Below the pieces are notes generated by a model. The model made no database searches, had not been told where the DNA came from, and saw nothing but the letters and a program-made list of their open reading frames with translations. A DNA stretch of 64,000 nt from Delphinus delphis (Eukaryota > Chordata > Mammalia > Artiodactyla > Delphinidae), in NCBI RefSeq assembly GCF_949987515.2, contig NC_082694.2:70306080-70370079 (forward strand), given 5' to 3'. Position numbers and translations under genes: made by a program. Shown here piece by piece: positions 46,815 through 58,941 of the stretch. The first letter of the stretch is position 1, and the number at the start of each line of letters is the position of its first letter.

Positions 46815-47590
46815 AGGCTGAAATCTGAAGAGTGAATTAATTGGAGCTTGCTAGGAGAAAAGGTGAGGGTTATCATTACAAGCAGAAGCATTAATTAGTA
46901 CAAAGGCCAAGAAGTCAGGAGAATTGTAAGTTACAAAATGGAAAGAAGGCTAGAGTAGGCCAGAGTGGAGAGGGGGAAGGCGGGTCAGGTCACTTTGATA
47001 ATTCTGGACTTCATTCTAAGAACATTGTTATATCATGGATGAATTTTAAGCTGGGCAGAGGTGGCACGATCATACTTGTTTTTATTTACTTATTATTTTT
47101 TCTTTTGGGTGGGTTGGTTGCTGTGCGCGGGCTTTCTCTAGTTGCGGCGAGCGGGGGCTACTCTTCATTGCCGTGCGCGGGCTTCTCATTGCAGTGGCTT
47201 CTCTTGTTGTGGAGCACAGGCTCTAGGTGCGCGGGCTCAGTAGTTGCAGTACGCGGGCCCTAGAGTGCGTGGGCTCAGTAGTTGTGGCATGTGCGCTCTA
47301 GGGCGCATGGGCTTCAGTAGTTATGGCACGTGGGCCCTAGAGTGCGCAGGCCTCACTAGCTGTGGCTCACGGCCTTAATTGCTCCGCGGCATGTGGAATC
47401 TTCCCAGACCAGGGATCGAACCTGTGTCCCCTGCATTGGCAGGCAGATTCTTAACCACTACACCACCAGGGAAGTGTCCCATGCTTGTTTTTAAAAGGTC
47501 ACTCTGGCTTCAGAGTGGAGAATTGATGGGGGTGAGAGAAGTTACTGTCACTTGAGATAGGTAGGGAACACTGGAACATTATGAAACTGG
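46815..47590 (+). repeat. Ancient unnamed repeat split by a CHR-1 SINE
   Basis: 'ctgaaatctgaagagtgaattaattggagc' and 'ctggacttcattctaagaacattg' lie left of the SINE, 'aaaaggtcactctggcttcagagtggag' right of it. The halves are collinear with the family at 54945-55736. Confidence 0.5.
47085..47479 (-). mobile_element. Extended CHR-1 SINE (~395 bp), antisense
   Basis: It is longer than the other CHR-1 copies because extra 'gcgcgggctcagtagttgcag' / 'ctagagtgcgtgggctcag' units are present (47230-47350). Duplication CATACTTGTTTTTA / CATGCTTGTTTTTA is at 47071-47084 and 47480-47493. Confidence 0.92.
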
Positions 47591-47619
47591 AATGGGGGAG
47601 CAAGTTGTTAAGGTAACTA

Positions 47620-47815
47620 CCACAGTTACTGAATCACTTCTCTGTGGCATACACTTTATATATGAATTGAGATTCTGCACAAATTACAGATTAGATGGTA
47701 TTTCCTCAGTTTCACAGATGAGAAAATTAAGGGTGTTTACAGTGACTTGCCCATGGCCACACTCAGATATAAATTCACATTGGTATGAATACATAAATCT
47801 GGCTCTCTTGGCCAC
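47620..47815 (-). mobile_element. MIR fragment, antisense
   Basis: 'tttcacagatgagaaaattaaggg' followed by 'gtgacttgcccatggccacac' is the reversed MIR core. Confidence 0.65.
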
Positions 47816-49417
47816 ACAGTGATGTCTCTTTTCATGAGTTACTATGTTGTTTCCTCTGAGCAGTGTGATTATAGGCCTCAGGTCTTTTCAGCCCTGCTGG
47901 CTACTGCTAAGGAACCACTTTTACTGCAGAGAGAATTAAATAAGGCTGTTGACAGCATGACTGAAGTTACTTTTGTTCTTGGGCCTTGTGTATGTTTCCT
48001 TCATGGGGTAGATCAGCATAAAATTACAGCACTGCATTTGTTCCTTTCCTTGAGAGCTGGCCCCAACCCCTGCCCCAACGCCAGTCTCCTGAGCATGGAC
48101 AAAAAAATTAAAAGCTAAATTATCTCATGATAGTTATGTAATATTTTGAGGTGTTCTTGTTTCAGCTGCTACAGGTGTCAGGACTTAAGCCCATATTATA
48201 TTTACTTGACTTTACGTCAGTATGATCTCCTTAGTACCAGTGTTTTATCACTCATGAAGGTGATGCCTATTCCTTCAAGTTATTCAGTTATTTTTATTTC
48301 ATTATATCATTCTGGAGTTACTTCCCTTGAAGGTATATTCCTGCCATCATGGGCAGTGTAGCCTATTTTACTTCTCTGCCATTGCTTCATTATTAATAAA
48401 AATAAACTCTGCAAGTATTCTCTGGTTTTTTATGTTTTCTTGAAATCAAATCTATATTATTGTTTTGAACAGTATAGTGTTCTGTGTGTATTGTGGGTTT
48501 TTCGAAACTTTATTTCCTTCAAAGGAAAATTACATTGGATTTGCAAGGAAAATATGATCGTGTCTGTATCTCTGTTACCACATCTTTTCACCAGATGTAC
48601 ATGTGTGCCATTTGCTTTCATTTTTATGGGTTTTACTGTAAGGAGTTTTTTTTTGTTTTGGTTTGATTGAGTTGGGATTTTTTTGTTTGTTTTTTTTGGC
48701 TTTTTGTTTGTTTGGTTTTGTTTTTGGTTCTAGGTACTAAGCCCTAGAAGAGATTGTTTCTTTCTCTCTGACCTAAAGTACTTTATATATACACAAGCCT
48801 GTGTTCTCGATTCTATAATTCCAAAATCCAAAATGCTTGAAAAAGTTTTTTAGTCTTTTGGTAACAAACCTCATTTGTCAACAACACCTTCTCTTGAAAC
48901 TGACATAAAACTATATGTAGTCTTTGTTTCTCCCACTTAGTGTGAATATTGATGTGTTTCACTGTGTTTGGTTATGGGATTGCTGCCACTAATCTCTGGT
49001 GATATTACATAGTATATGGCATATCATGTTGCCTTTCTAAAATCCAAACAGATTTTTATGTCTGAAACATTTGGCCGTAAGTGTTTGGGGTCAGGGATTG
49101 TGGACTTCGGTCTGTATTGGTAGCACTGGTTACAGGTGCTTGTGGCAGTTTATTCCCTTGTCTGTCTTTCCCATTAGACTTTGAACTAAGAAAGCTTTCC
49201 TCCTTGGCCCCACAGACCCTAGTTTATTGTGTACTTAGTAAACAGTACTAAACAGAGTTGGTACTTAATATTGAAATTGAATACCAAAAATTGGGGCAAA
49301 GCTTTACCCAGATAGGTTATTGAACTACAGATTATAGCATGTTTTCTTTTCACTTGATTATATGTTCTTTTTAAACAGTCTCTTTCCTGTTCTGCTTCTC
49401 TTTTCTTTCTTCTTACT

Positions 49418-49600
49418 GGAATCTTGGCTTCACCATTGACTAATCACTGTGTGATCTTGAACAGCTTACTTAACACCTCAATACATTCATTTGTTCATTT
49501 GTAAAAATGGTGTCATAATTTTGCTTACTTCAAAGGATTGTTGTGAGGGCTAACCAGAATGCTTCCTGGAATTTAGCAATCCTTTTGCTGTTAATGTTGC
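49418..49600 (+). mobile_element. MIR SINE, sense
   Basis: 'gtgtgatcttgaacagcttacttaac', 'aaaaatggtgtcataattttgc' and 'aaggattgttgtgagggctaacc' are in MIR order. Confidence 0.7.
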
Positions 49601-49619
49601 TGTTATTGATTCATATCCT

Positions 49620-50500
49620 GTTGGTTACCTTACTAACATATGGTGAACCATCCTCTTACTGACTTTGAGGTCATTTTTAGTGTTTTGACGCTTTTAACAA
49701 TGCTGGAGTTAATCCTTGCATAGATGTCCATAAGTCTTTGTGGCCTTATTTTTGTAGGATAGATTGAAGTGGGAATGTTGCATCAGTGGCCCCTAATATT
49801 TTTAATTTTAGTGGATATTTGCGTGTTACTTTCTTAAGGCAGAATTGAGAAATGGGGGGGTGGGGTAGCAGTTTTCAGTCCCACCAACAGTCTATATAAG
49901 AGTGCTCATTTCCCCATAACCTTACCTGCAATGGATTTTATCAATTCATTTTTAAAAAGTAATTATAAACTCATGGGAAATTATAAAAATAGTCCCATGG
50001 CTACCTCACCCTGCTTCCTCCAGTGGTAATGTCTTATATAACTACAGTACAATATCAAAACCAGGAAACTGACCTTAGTACAGTACTGCTAACAAAGACC
50101 TGAATATATTTGATTTTTACAAGTCTGACCAGTGGTGTCTCGGTTTCATTTGTTTTCCTTTAACCACTGTAAAGTTTGGGCAGCTTTTCATGTATTCTGT
50201 TGGCCATTTATATTGCATTTTCATATCCTTTATCCATTTTTTTCTAATTGGTTGTTTGTATTTTCCTAGAAAGCTCTTTTAGGTATGCTTGGTATAGTTT
50301 TGTTGATGATTTTTTTTCCTGTACAGAAATTTTTATTTTTATTTAGTTATTAAGGTTTTCTTTTGTGGTTTGGGTTTTTTTCTCTTTTATGTAGAAAGGT
50401 TGCTCTATACTGTAGGTTATACTGTTTTCCTTCTACTTTTTATATTTTGGCCTTGAATCCATTTGGAATATGTTTTTATATAAGCTGTGAGAATTAAATA
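49620..50500 (-). mobile_element. Old L1 3' portion, antisense, with another old L1 piece inside
   Basis: 'caatgctggagttaatccttgcatagatg', 'gtcccaccaacagtctatataagagtgctc' and, after a foreign piece (49945-50110), 'accagtggtgtctcggtttcatttg' and 'ttgaatccatttggaatatg' are collinear with reversed L1. Confidence 0.65.
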
Positions 50501-50547
50501 ATTATTTAATTAATTATTAAATAAACTATTTTATTTAGGACTCTCTC

Positions 50548-50800
50548 GGTTGTTTGTGACTTAAAACCTCAACAAAATTCCAAAGGTGGGACTGGCTTAA
50601 GGCAAGCCTGGATACAGTGGCATAACTAATATTGCTAAAAAAAAGAATGTTGCTGTTTTCCTCTTTTCTCAGGTCTGCCTTTTTGGGTGTTGAGTTTTCC
50701 TCTATAATCCTTACCTAGCCCTTCCTTTCTCTCTCCTTTGTGTTGTTCCACCCAAATTCCAGATACTCCCCTCATGGTCATATGACTGAAAGTCTTACGT
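50548..50800 (+). repeat. Interspersed repeat fragment, unnamed (relative of 46373)
   Basis: 'gtttgtgacttaaaacctcaacaaaattcc' and 'gcctggatacagtggcataac' carry the family pattern weakly. Confidence 0.35.
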
Positions 50801-51293
50801 ATTATTTTCTCATACTGCTTAGGGGAAGAGAAAGATTCTCACCACAGGTGACCGTGTCATAACTCAGTCTTCTTCCTGCTGCACAGAAATAGTACCTTTT
50901 ACATTTATTGTGATCTGTTTCTATATTTTCTATTTCGTTCCACCAGCAGTCTGTAAGAGTGAACATTTGCCTGTTTATCCTGTCCCAGAAACACATTGCT
51001 TCAATAAAACTCTAATTTAATTATTATTATTCAATAATTATTCAATTCAATAATTCATTATTCACTAATATTCTAATAATGTGCTTAGAGTACATTTTAA
51101 TATCTTCTTAAGCAAGTCTCTCATCATTTATTTCCCAGAAATTTCTTGGCAATTCTTATATGTTTATTTGATACAAACTTGGGAGTTTTGACTAGAATGG
51201 CATTATGTGTATTTTTAACATGGAAATATCTAAATTAGAGAAACATAACTGAAAATCAGCCTGGAGATACTCAGTGTTTTTCTTTTTCTTTTT

Positions 51294-51500
51294 CTTTTTT
51301 TTTTTTTTGAGGTACGCGGACCTCTCACTGCCGTGGCCTCTCCCTTCGCGGAGCACAGGCTCCGGACACGCAGGCCCAGCGGCCATGGCCCACGGGTCAA
51401 GCCGCTCCATGGCACGTGGGATCCTCCCGGACCGTGGCACGAACCCATGTCCCCTGCATCGGCAGGCGGACTCCCAACCACTGCGCCACCAGGGAAGCCC
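51294..51500 (-). mobile_element. CHR-2 SINE, antisense (cluster member 1)
   Basis: Full length. The duplication TTCTTTTTCTTTTT occurs at 51280-51293 and 51501-51514, within a T-rich tract. Confidence 0.94.
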
Positions 51501-51514
51501 TTCTTTTTCTTTTT

Positions 51515-51839
51515 AATTAATTAATTAATTTTTATTTTTACCTCCGTTGGGTCTTTGTTGCTGTGTGTGGGCTCTCTCTAATTGTGGCGAGAGGGGCATA
51601 CTCTTCGTTGTGGGGCGCAGGCTTCTCATTGTGGTGGCTTTTCTTGTTGCAGAGCACGGGCTTTGGGCAAGCAGGCTTCAGTAGTTGTGGCTTGTGGGCT
51701 CTAGAGTGTAGGCTCAGTAGTTGTGGCACACGGGCTTAGTTGCTCCGCGGCATGTGGGATCTTCCCGGACCAGGGCTCAAACCCGTGTCCCCTGCATTGG
51801 TAGGCAGATTCTTAACCACTGCGCCACCAGGGAAGTCCC
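51515..51839 (-). mobile_element. CHR-1 SINE, antisense (cluster member 2)
   Basis: Tail (AATT)n plus TTTTTATTTTTA, then the full CHR-1 body to 'caccagggaagtccc'. TCTTTTTCTTTTT flanks it at 51502-51514 and 51840-51852, the same 13-mer that flanks member 1. Confidence 0.93.
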
Positions 51840-51852
51840 TCTTTTTCTTTTT

Positions 51853-52066
51853 TTTTTAATATTTTATTTATTTACTTGTTTGATTGGCCTGGGTCTTAGT
51901 TGCGTCAGGCAAGCTCCTTAGTTGCGGCTCATGGGCTCCTTAGTTGTGGCATGCAAACTCTTAGTTACGGCATGCATGTGGGATCTAGTTCCCTGACCAG
52001 AGATCGAACCCAGGCCCCCTGCATTGGGAGCACGGAGTCTTAACCACTGTGCCACCAGGGAAGTCT
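51853..52066 (-). mobile_element. CHR-group SINE of a divergent type, antisense (cluster member 3)
   Basis: It has the tRNA-like half ('ccctgaccagagatcgaacccaggccc') but a body of 'ccttagttgcggctcatgggctccttagttgtggc' units unlike the CHR-1 or CHR-2 bodies here. No clear duplication; right flank 'ctcctcatcattttc'. Confidence 0.85.
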
Positions 52067-52132
52067 CCTCATCATTTTCTTTAACAAAAGGTTTTCCTTT
52101 ATTTTCTTTGTTGTCCTCCATCTTTTCAGTTT

Positions 52133-52433
52133 ATTTTATTTTATTTATTTACTTATTTATTTATTTATGGCTGCGTTGGGTCTTCGCTGCTATTAGCGGG
52201 CTTTTTCTAGCTGCAGCGAGTGTGGAGCATGGGCTCTAGGTGCGTGGGCTTCAGTAGTTGTGGTACACAGGCTCAGTAGTTGTGGCTCGCAGGCTCTAGA
52301 GCGCAGGCTCAGTAGTTGTGGCGCACGGGCTTAGTTGCTCCGTGGCATGTGGGATCTTCCTGGACCAGGGCTCGAACCAGTGTCCCCTGCATTGGCAGGC
52401 GGATTCTTAACCACTGCGCCACCAGGGAAGTCC
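52133..52433 (-). mobile_element. CHR-1 SINE, antisense (cluster member 4)
   Basis: Perfect 15-bp duplication CCATCTTTTCAGTTT at 52118-52132 and 52434-52448. The 'gctactctt' unit near the tail end is partly lost (52205-52225). Confidence 0.95.
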
Positions 52434-53420
52434 CCATCTTTTCAGTTTTTGACCCTCAGCACCTTCATAGTACCAAAAGACAGTGGTCCTGCTCTCTCCC
52501 ACAGAGAACTCTTATCTTTAGATACCCAAGATATCTAGCAGCCTCTTCCAGTAGGCTTCTTTGGGTTATTGAGTAGTACCAGCAGAGAACTGAGATGGGA
52601 GATACGGAAATGTGCGAATAAGTTGCCTTATCCCTCAGATATTGTGAGTTGGTTTTTTTTTTTAAATTTAAGGATGCCACACATTTCCATTTATATTACT
52701 ATAGGAAAATGAAATTGATTACAATTAGAAAGGAAAATGATATATGTATATTTTCAACAGATAATTTATTATATACCTAAAACTCTAGAAAATATGATAA
52801 ATGTATATTAGAATTAGTAAACTTTTAACCAGGTTTCTACATAGAAGATGAATATTCCAAAGCCTGCTTTATGTCTTTTAAAGTGGTCTTATGATAGGTC
52901 TAAAGACCATCGTAATATAGATAACTATGGAATCATTATATTTTACACCTGACACTAATACAATGTTACATGTCAATGATATCTCAATTTAAAAAAAGGG
53001 AGCATGGAAATGTGTTCGTTCCATAACTCAGATTCAGTCTGGTGCAGCAGTATGCAGGGAGATTAATATTATTTATTTCTGTGTGTGTTTTCTTTTTCTT
53101 CCCTGTTTTACTTCTGGGCATTTAAGGCTTATGCTAAATGAAATAGATTAAAAAATTTTTTTTCAGCTTTATTGAGGTGTATTAACAAATAAAATTGTAA
53201 GTGAAATAGAATCTTTAGAGATATATTTGTGATGCTTCTGTGAGAGAAATTTGTCTTGACTGAAATGTTAGATGCTAAATTGGGATTAAGAAAATTATAG
53301 AATTATTTTTTCTTTAGATAACTGGGAAGGAATTTTACATCCATTTTCTCCATGGCAGCCTTTCTAGATTTATAGACTTTTTATAGTTTATAAAATGTGT
53401 TTATGTCAAATGAGTGTTGA

Positions 53421-53654
<234 letters not shown>

Positions 53655-54039
53655 TAAAAGTGAAAACAGGAAGTAACTACGTGTAATGAATAATACTTCC
53701 ATCATAGAGACAGAATTCTGTTCTTGAAGAGCTTATTTTCAGGAAGAGGTAAAATTTTCAATCCTGTATCCAATACATTTTTTTTTTTAATTACTCTGTA
53801 ACCATCTGTAGGTAGATTGGAGAAGTAACTTCATTTTTCATTCTTTGCCATAGTTTTTTTTTTTTTCATTCTTTGCCATAGTATTTTTTTGAAAGGATGA
53901 AATGAAAATGACTTCCAGTGACTTTTAAAGGGTGTCACATATTTAAATAATAATGAGTATTACTGTGGAGTATACAGCCTTGATGCTTTATATTACTTTC
54001 TGATTTAATTCTCCATTACAATGCAGAGTTGTGTTTATT

Positions 54040-54140
54040 ATTCCTTTATTATGATAGAGAAAGCCAAAGTTCAGAAGATTGGATTTTCTTGCTCAGTGTT
54101 GGCCAGATAGTATCAGAACCAGAATATGAATCCATATCTG
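54040..54140 (-). mobile_element. MIR-like fragment, antisense
   Basis: 'ttggccagatagtatcagaaccagaatatgaatcc' matches the reversed MIR tRNA-like end weakly. Confidence 0.4.
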
Positions 54141-54214
54141 ACTGAATTCCCATGTTCTTTTACCATAACAGGCTTGCTAAGTTCTAATTTCTGCACTAAA
54201 AAGGGACCTTGACT

Positions 54215-54620
54215 TATCAGTGTCCTTTCGGTTACAAACAGAAAAACCAACTCAAATGAGCTTGAGTGAAACAGAGAAGTTATTAGTTCACATAACTGAA
54301 AATTCTAGGGAAACTCAGCCTGAATTCGGGAGCTCAAATGATTGTCATCAGGGATGGGTCTCTCCGCTTTCTTTTGGCTTCAGTCTCAGGCAGGCCCTCT
54401 CCTCATGGTACATGACTTCACTCCCAGCCCCCACTCTGCAATCTGTAAGTCTGGAGAGAAGGAGTCTCAGGAACTGAAGCCGGAGCCCTTTAGTTAGTTC
54501 TGATGTGGCTTAATTGGTTTGGCTTGGCCCATGTGCCTATACCAGAATGATTGCCGTTACCAAACATATGGAGTCTTCTGATTGGCCACTCTTAAGTTCA
54601 TGATCACCCTTGATGTGAAA
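54215..54620 (+). repeat. Interspersed repeat, unnamed (best copy of this group)
   Basis: 'ggttacaaacagaaaaaccaactcaaatgagcttgag', 'cacataactgaaaattctagg' and 'tctcaggcaggccctctcctcatgg' are well kept. The 85-codon frame at 54220-54477 is repeat-derived. Confidence 0.5.
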
Positions 54621-54944
54621 GTGTGGTTAAGCCCTCTCAAGCCTGATGAATTGAGGCAAGGGTTGTTTCCCAAAGAAAATTTATCAGCAGAAGGAGAATT
54701 AATGCTTGGCATGCAATGACCATGTCCATGTGTATGTGGGACTCTGTCCCCTCTTACCTTTTTAGTTTTGGCTGTAGTCATCTCTGTGCTCACTGGTTGT
54801 GTGTAGCCCACTAACATTAAAAAGATCTAACTTACCCATAATACCTCCTTTTAAAACACCTTGTTGAACTTCACAGGGTTACAGGGATCTAGTCCCACAT
54901 AGAGCTTTCTGTGTTTCTTTTAGGTTTTAGTTGTTCTAGACCTT

Positions 54945-55736
54945 CTGTATTGTTAATAACATTTATTAAATGCCTATTCTATACCTGACACTGTAGAGGC
55001 TATAAAGAAGGATAAACTATGGTCCCTGATCTCTTGCAGCTCACATAGTTACTGAAATAATAGCATGCTCACAAAACACACAGTGCTGTAAAGTACTGTG
55101 AGAGCATAGAGAAGTAAAGATGAACCTCGAATAAAGGGATCTGGAAGATTTAGTTTGTTTTTCTGTTGTTTTAAAGTTGTAAAATTTGAGTTGAACTTTG
55201 GCCGATAAATAATGGAAGGAAGGGCCTTCCATAACAAGGGAATAGCTTAAGCAAAGGCACAGATAAAAGGATTCAGAATGGATTTGAAAGTAAATTGGAG
55301 TGGTTAGACCATAATCTGTGTGTGGGCTAGTGTGGTAAGGAGTCAGGATGGGGTAAATGTTAGGTGAAGAACAAACTTTGGAGGCTTTTGAAAACCTGAC
55401 TGAGCGGTTAAGAAAGAGAAGGAGGGAGGGTAGGTATGTGTTGAGGAAACGGCAGAGGTTTTTTTGGAGAATAGCATGATCAAATCATGTTTAGGAAGAT
55501 AATTCAAGTAGGATACACTTAAGAGTAAAGCAAGAAAATTTGTCAAAAGGATGGTTATGATTGTTTGGAAGAGATAATTGGCCTAAACTGTGAGAGTGGT
55601 GAAAGAGATGGAGGCAAGGAACATTAGAGAAATGAAACGTAAACTATTTGGAGTGGGTAAAAGAAGGGGTGCAGTGATTCTAAGATTTGGGGCATGAGTT
55701 GATCCTGGAGGGATCACAAGTTTAAGAAGACAGTTA
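54945..55736 (+). repeat. Ancient unnamed repeat, longest copy
   Basis: 'catttattaaatgcctattctatacctgacactgtag', 'ggtccctgatctcttgcagctcac', 'gagaatagcatgatcaaatcatg' and 'gatcctggagggatcacaag' give nearly 800 bp of the family also seen at 5090, 15540, 32210 and 46815. Confidence 0.55.
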
Positions 55737-55948
55737 GGGGGGGCTTCCCTGGTGGCTCAGTGGTTGAGAGTCCACCTGCCAATGCAGGGGACATGGGTTC
55801 GTGCCCCGGTCCGGGAGGATCCCACATGCCGCGGAGCGGCTGGGCCCGTGAGCCATGGCCGCTGAGCCTGCGTGTCCAGAGCCTGTGCTCCGCAACGGGA
55901 GAGGCCACAACAGTGAGAGGCCCGTGTACCGGGAAAAAAAAAAAAAAG
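55737..55948 (+). mobile_element. CHR-2 SINE, sense
   Basis: Full length with an A14 tail. Perfect 13-bp duplication AAGAAGACAGTTA at 55724-55736 and 55949-55961. It lies in intron 4, about 1.3 kb upstream of exon 5. Confidence 0.96.
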
Positions 55949-56352
55949 AAGAAGACAGTTATATTTGTATTTAAAGTGCGTGTTGAACTTACAGATCAAG
56001 AGGTCTTGTTTGCAACTAACTCTATAAAAGTTTCCTGTATTTTGAAGGAAAGGATATGTATTTTAAGAAAGTGTATAACATGTGAAATGGCACTAGAGTA
56101 TAAACGTAAGTGGAAAAAAACAGTTCCTTATTAGATCAGAGGTTACTATCTTGACTGTAATGTTGTGAGTACTAGTTATAGGTAGGAGGGTCATGTGTCA
56201 GAATTACTTTTTATCTGATTATAAAAACAAATTATGTGGGCAAACAAAAAATATATTGAGAAGAAAAAAGAATCATCCATAGTTTTATAACTCAGAAATA
56301 ACATTCACTAATGTGTTTATTTATATGTATATATTTCACATACTACATAAAT

Positions 56353-56575
56353 ACATAGTAGCTAATATTTATTGAGCTCTTATCATATGCCAGGCCTTGT
56401 TCTAAGCATCTTATATTTATTAACTCATTTAATTTCAGAATGATCTTTTAAGGTAGGTACTGTCACCCCATCTTATAGACAGGGAAACTGAGGCATGAGA
56501 GTTTAAGACTTTGACCAAGGCTGCATAATTAGGAGAAGATAAAGCCAGAATTCAAACCCCCAAAGTCTTAATTTC
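56353..56575 (-). mobile_element. MIR SINE, antisense
   Basis: 'atatttattgagctcttatcatatgccaggcc', 'tcatttaatttcagaatgatc' and 'gacagggaaactgaggcatgagag' to 'gccagaattcaaaccc' is a nearly complete reversed MIR. Confidence 0.85.
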
Positions 56576-56831
56576 CTAGTTCTTGATCTTACAACTACCT
56601 TGTTATATCTCTCACATACTGTGGCTGACACAGGTGTCCTTTCTGATTAGCATTCTCACTGTCCAGTGCAGAAACCAAAGATTCGTGTGATTTTTTTTTT
56701 TTTTTAAACCATTCCTTTTGTGTTTGACTCTTGCTACTTACCAATTTTTGGAACCAGTTAGATTCAAATAATGCACTATCACTTGCTATCCAGACTTTTT
56801 ATAATACGTAATGGTACTTACATACACACAA

Positions 56832-56855
56832 ATATATATATATATATATATATAT
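56832..56855 (+). repeat. (AT)12 dinucleotide run
   Basis: An uninterrupted AT repeat after a short (CA)n in intron 4, about 370 bases upstream of exon 5. Confidence 0.9.
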
Positions 56856-57222
56856 TACATGGATGATGGGTGTACATACATTTTTAAAAATTGTTATTAT
56901 ATAGATTTTATCCTGAACATTTCATCATTTACCTGGATTTAAATATACCAAGTTTTTTGTCCAATTTAAGCCTCTGTGTTGTGCCTGCATAAGATTGTCA
57001 TGTATATTTTTTATCTTTGAGTATGGATGGAAGCATTAACTAATTTGACCCAAAGAAGAGAGATGACAGGAATTCAGAAATTATTGCTGGTTCTGCTACT
57101 GAATTTTATGATACTAAAAATTAATCAGCACAATTAAAAGTCACAACAATGCATATCAGAAATTTAATTCCTATTTGCTGAAATGGTAATGATTAATCCT
57201 AATTGGATGCCTACATTTTCAG

Positions 57223-57373
57223 AAAGATGTGCCGGATGGGGTGAAAGAGCTATCAGAAGGTTCAGAAGAAAGCAGTGATGGTCAGTCAGATTCCCAGAGT
57301 TCTGAGAACAGCAGCAGCAGCAGTGATGGTGGCAGCAACAAGGAGGGAAAAAAGAGCAGGTGGAAAAGGAAAG
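57223..57373 (+). CDS. ASXL2: ASXL2 coding exon 5 (Ser-rich acidic linker and basic stretch)
   Basis: This 151-bp exon encodes 50 residues plus one base (G). It begins [20 protein letters not shown], continues through a Ser/Gln/Asp-rich tract ([19 protein letters not shown]) and ends KKSRWKRK. The split last codon fits the Val known to follow in ASXL2. The segment is predicted to be disordered and links the HARE-HTH domain to the rest of the protein; the basic end could be a nuclear localisation signal (inference). A short AGC repeat encodes the Ser run. The acceptor is ACATTTTCAG, the donor AAAG|GTAAAT, entry phase 0, exit phase 1. Confidence 0.96.
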
Positions 57374-57490
57374 GTAAATCCACCTGATCCCTCCATAAAG
57401 TACTGAATGCTGTAGGACAAATGCCCTTGTTAATAGTTCCTCTTTTTCTAGACCCCACGTCAGTTAGTCTCTTTCCCTTACCAGTTAGAT

Positions 57491-57700
57491 CAGTACTGTC
57501 CCGTGGAATTTCCTGCAGTGATGGAAGTGTTCTGCATCTACGCTGTCCAACTCAACAAAGTAGCCACTAGCTACATGTGTCTTTTGAGCACTTGAAATAT
57601 AGCTAGTGTGACAGAGGAACTGAATTTGTAATTTTATTTTAACTAAAATTTAAATAGCTACATGTGGCCAGTGGCCATCACATTGGATAACATGGCTCTG
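57491..57700 (+). mobile_element. Possible hAT-like DNA transposon fossil
   Basis: 'cagtactgtcccgtggaatttcctgcag' at one end and 'agctacatgtggccagtggccatcacattggataac' at the other resemble a common mammalian non-autonomous DNA transposon ('cagtgctgtccaatagaa … cattggacagc'). No 8-bp duplication was found. Confidence 0.45.
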
Positions 57701-58941
57701 GGTTTTACCGGTGTTTATTTTTAGCTCTTGGCTGCCCGTAGCCTTTTTTAGGATGCTCTTATTTTATTTGCCTCTCTAATGCTTTCTTTTAAAATTTGAG
57801 GACTTAATTGCTCTAAGAACTCTCTCCTTACTAGGAAAGCAATGCTTTTCATTTCTACTGGCAAAGACTAAATTTAGTCTGCTGGTCTTTGCTCTCATCT
57901 CCTGCTTGGTTTCTGCTTCATAGCTTACCCAAAAACTTTCTTTAGGGAATAATATCTTTGTTGCTGCAGCTTCCCTGGGATGAATTTTCCACTTAAGGAT
58001 ACATTTTATTACCTCTTCTTCTAATTATTTGTAACTCCTTGTCAAGAGTCTTTTTGAAGAGGGCAAATCGTTTTTATCCCAATATTGATAAATTTAGCCA
58101 TACATGGTGGGGCAGATTTTAAGCCAGCTCATGCTGGTTCCTTTATAAGGACTGATATAGTGATATTCCAGAGCAAAATAGACATCCAGGAGTTTCCCTA
58201 GCTTGGATGACCTCTTACGTTTGAGTCATAGGTGAGTTGCCTTTGGGTCTAGAAGTTAGAGTGATGCTTGTTGGAATACTTGACTCATTAATTTTAAGTA
58301 CCTGTAGAACTATTGATTTTGAACTATAACAGAAAAATCATCTTCTTTATTATCATTTCTGTGTTAATGTGTGTGCTACTCCTGGAGAAGATTTAGGTAA
58401 TTGGTGACATTATCTGTGCTCTCTCATACAGCTACTACACTTGCAAGTTGGGCAAATTTTGAAACCAGAGGATCCTAGCTTTAAGATCACAACCACTTAG
58501 AGAGCAGCTCAGACATCATGTGTTAGGAACAAATGGAATAAAGGCAAGGCAAGGTTGGGACCTGTGACATATTCTTGATATGTGTTTTTTAAAGTAATTC
58601 CTGTCAGTAGTGAAAGGAAATGTGTCCAGGACTTTACGTTTCTCAGAGTGTACTAAAGACCTCTGTTTTTGGAAGGATGGAGCCAAAAGTATTAAGGGCT
58701 CTGTCTCTCCTCGGCTTCTCCCCAGTTTAAATTTTTCTTTTTAAGTTTGGGAATTGTTGATCTAGGATTAGGAACCAAGCCAAGTCATCAGGCAAGAGAG
58801 ACAGCTAGATTCATAATTTCTGGATGTGGCTGGAAACAGGGAAGTCGATACTAAAGGAGGTCTGACTAGTAAACTGGGAACAAAACCTTGGTTGTGGAAG
58901 TCTTTGCTTTTCAGTAGCTCATATGCTGCAGTGGCTGTTTG

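Noticed and set aside
51294..52433. Repeat-spacer array resembling CRISPR
   Set aside because: The repeated blocks are SINEs of different subfamilies with their own target duplications in a mammalian intron; there are no short identical repeats with unique spacers.
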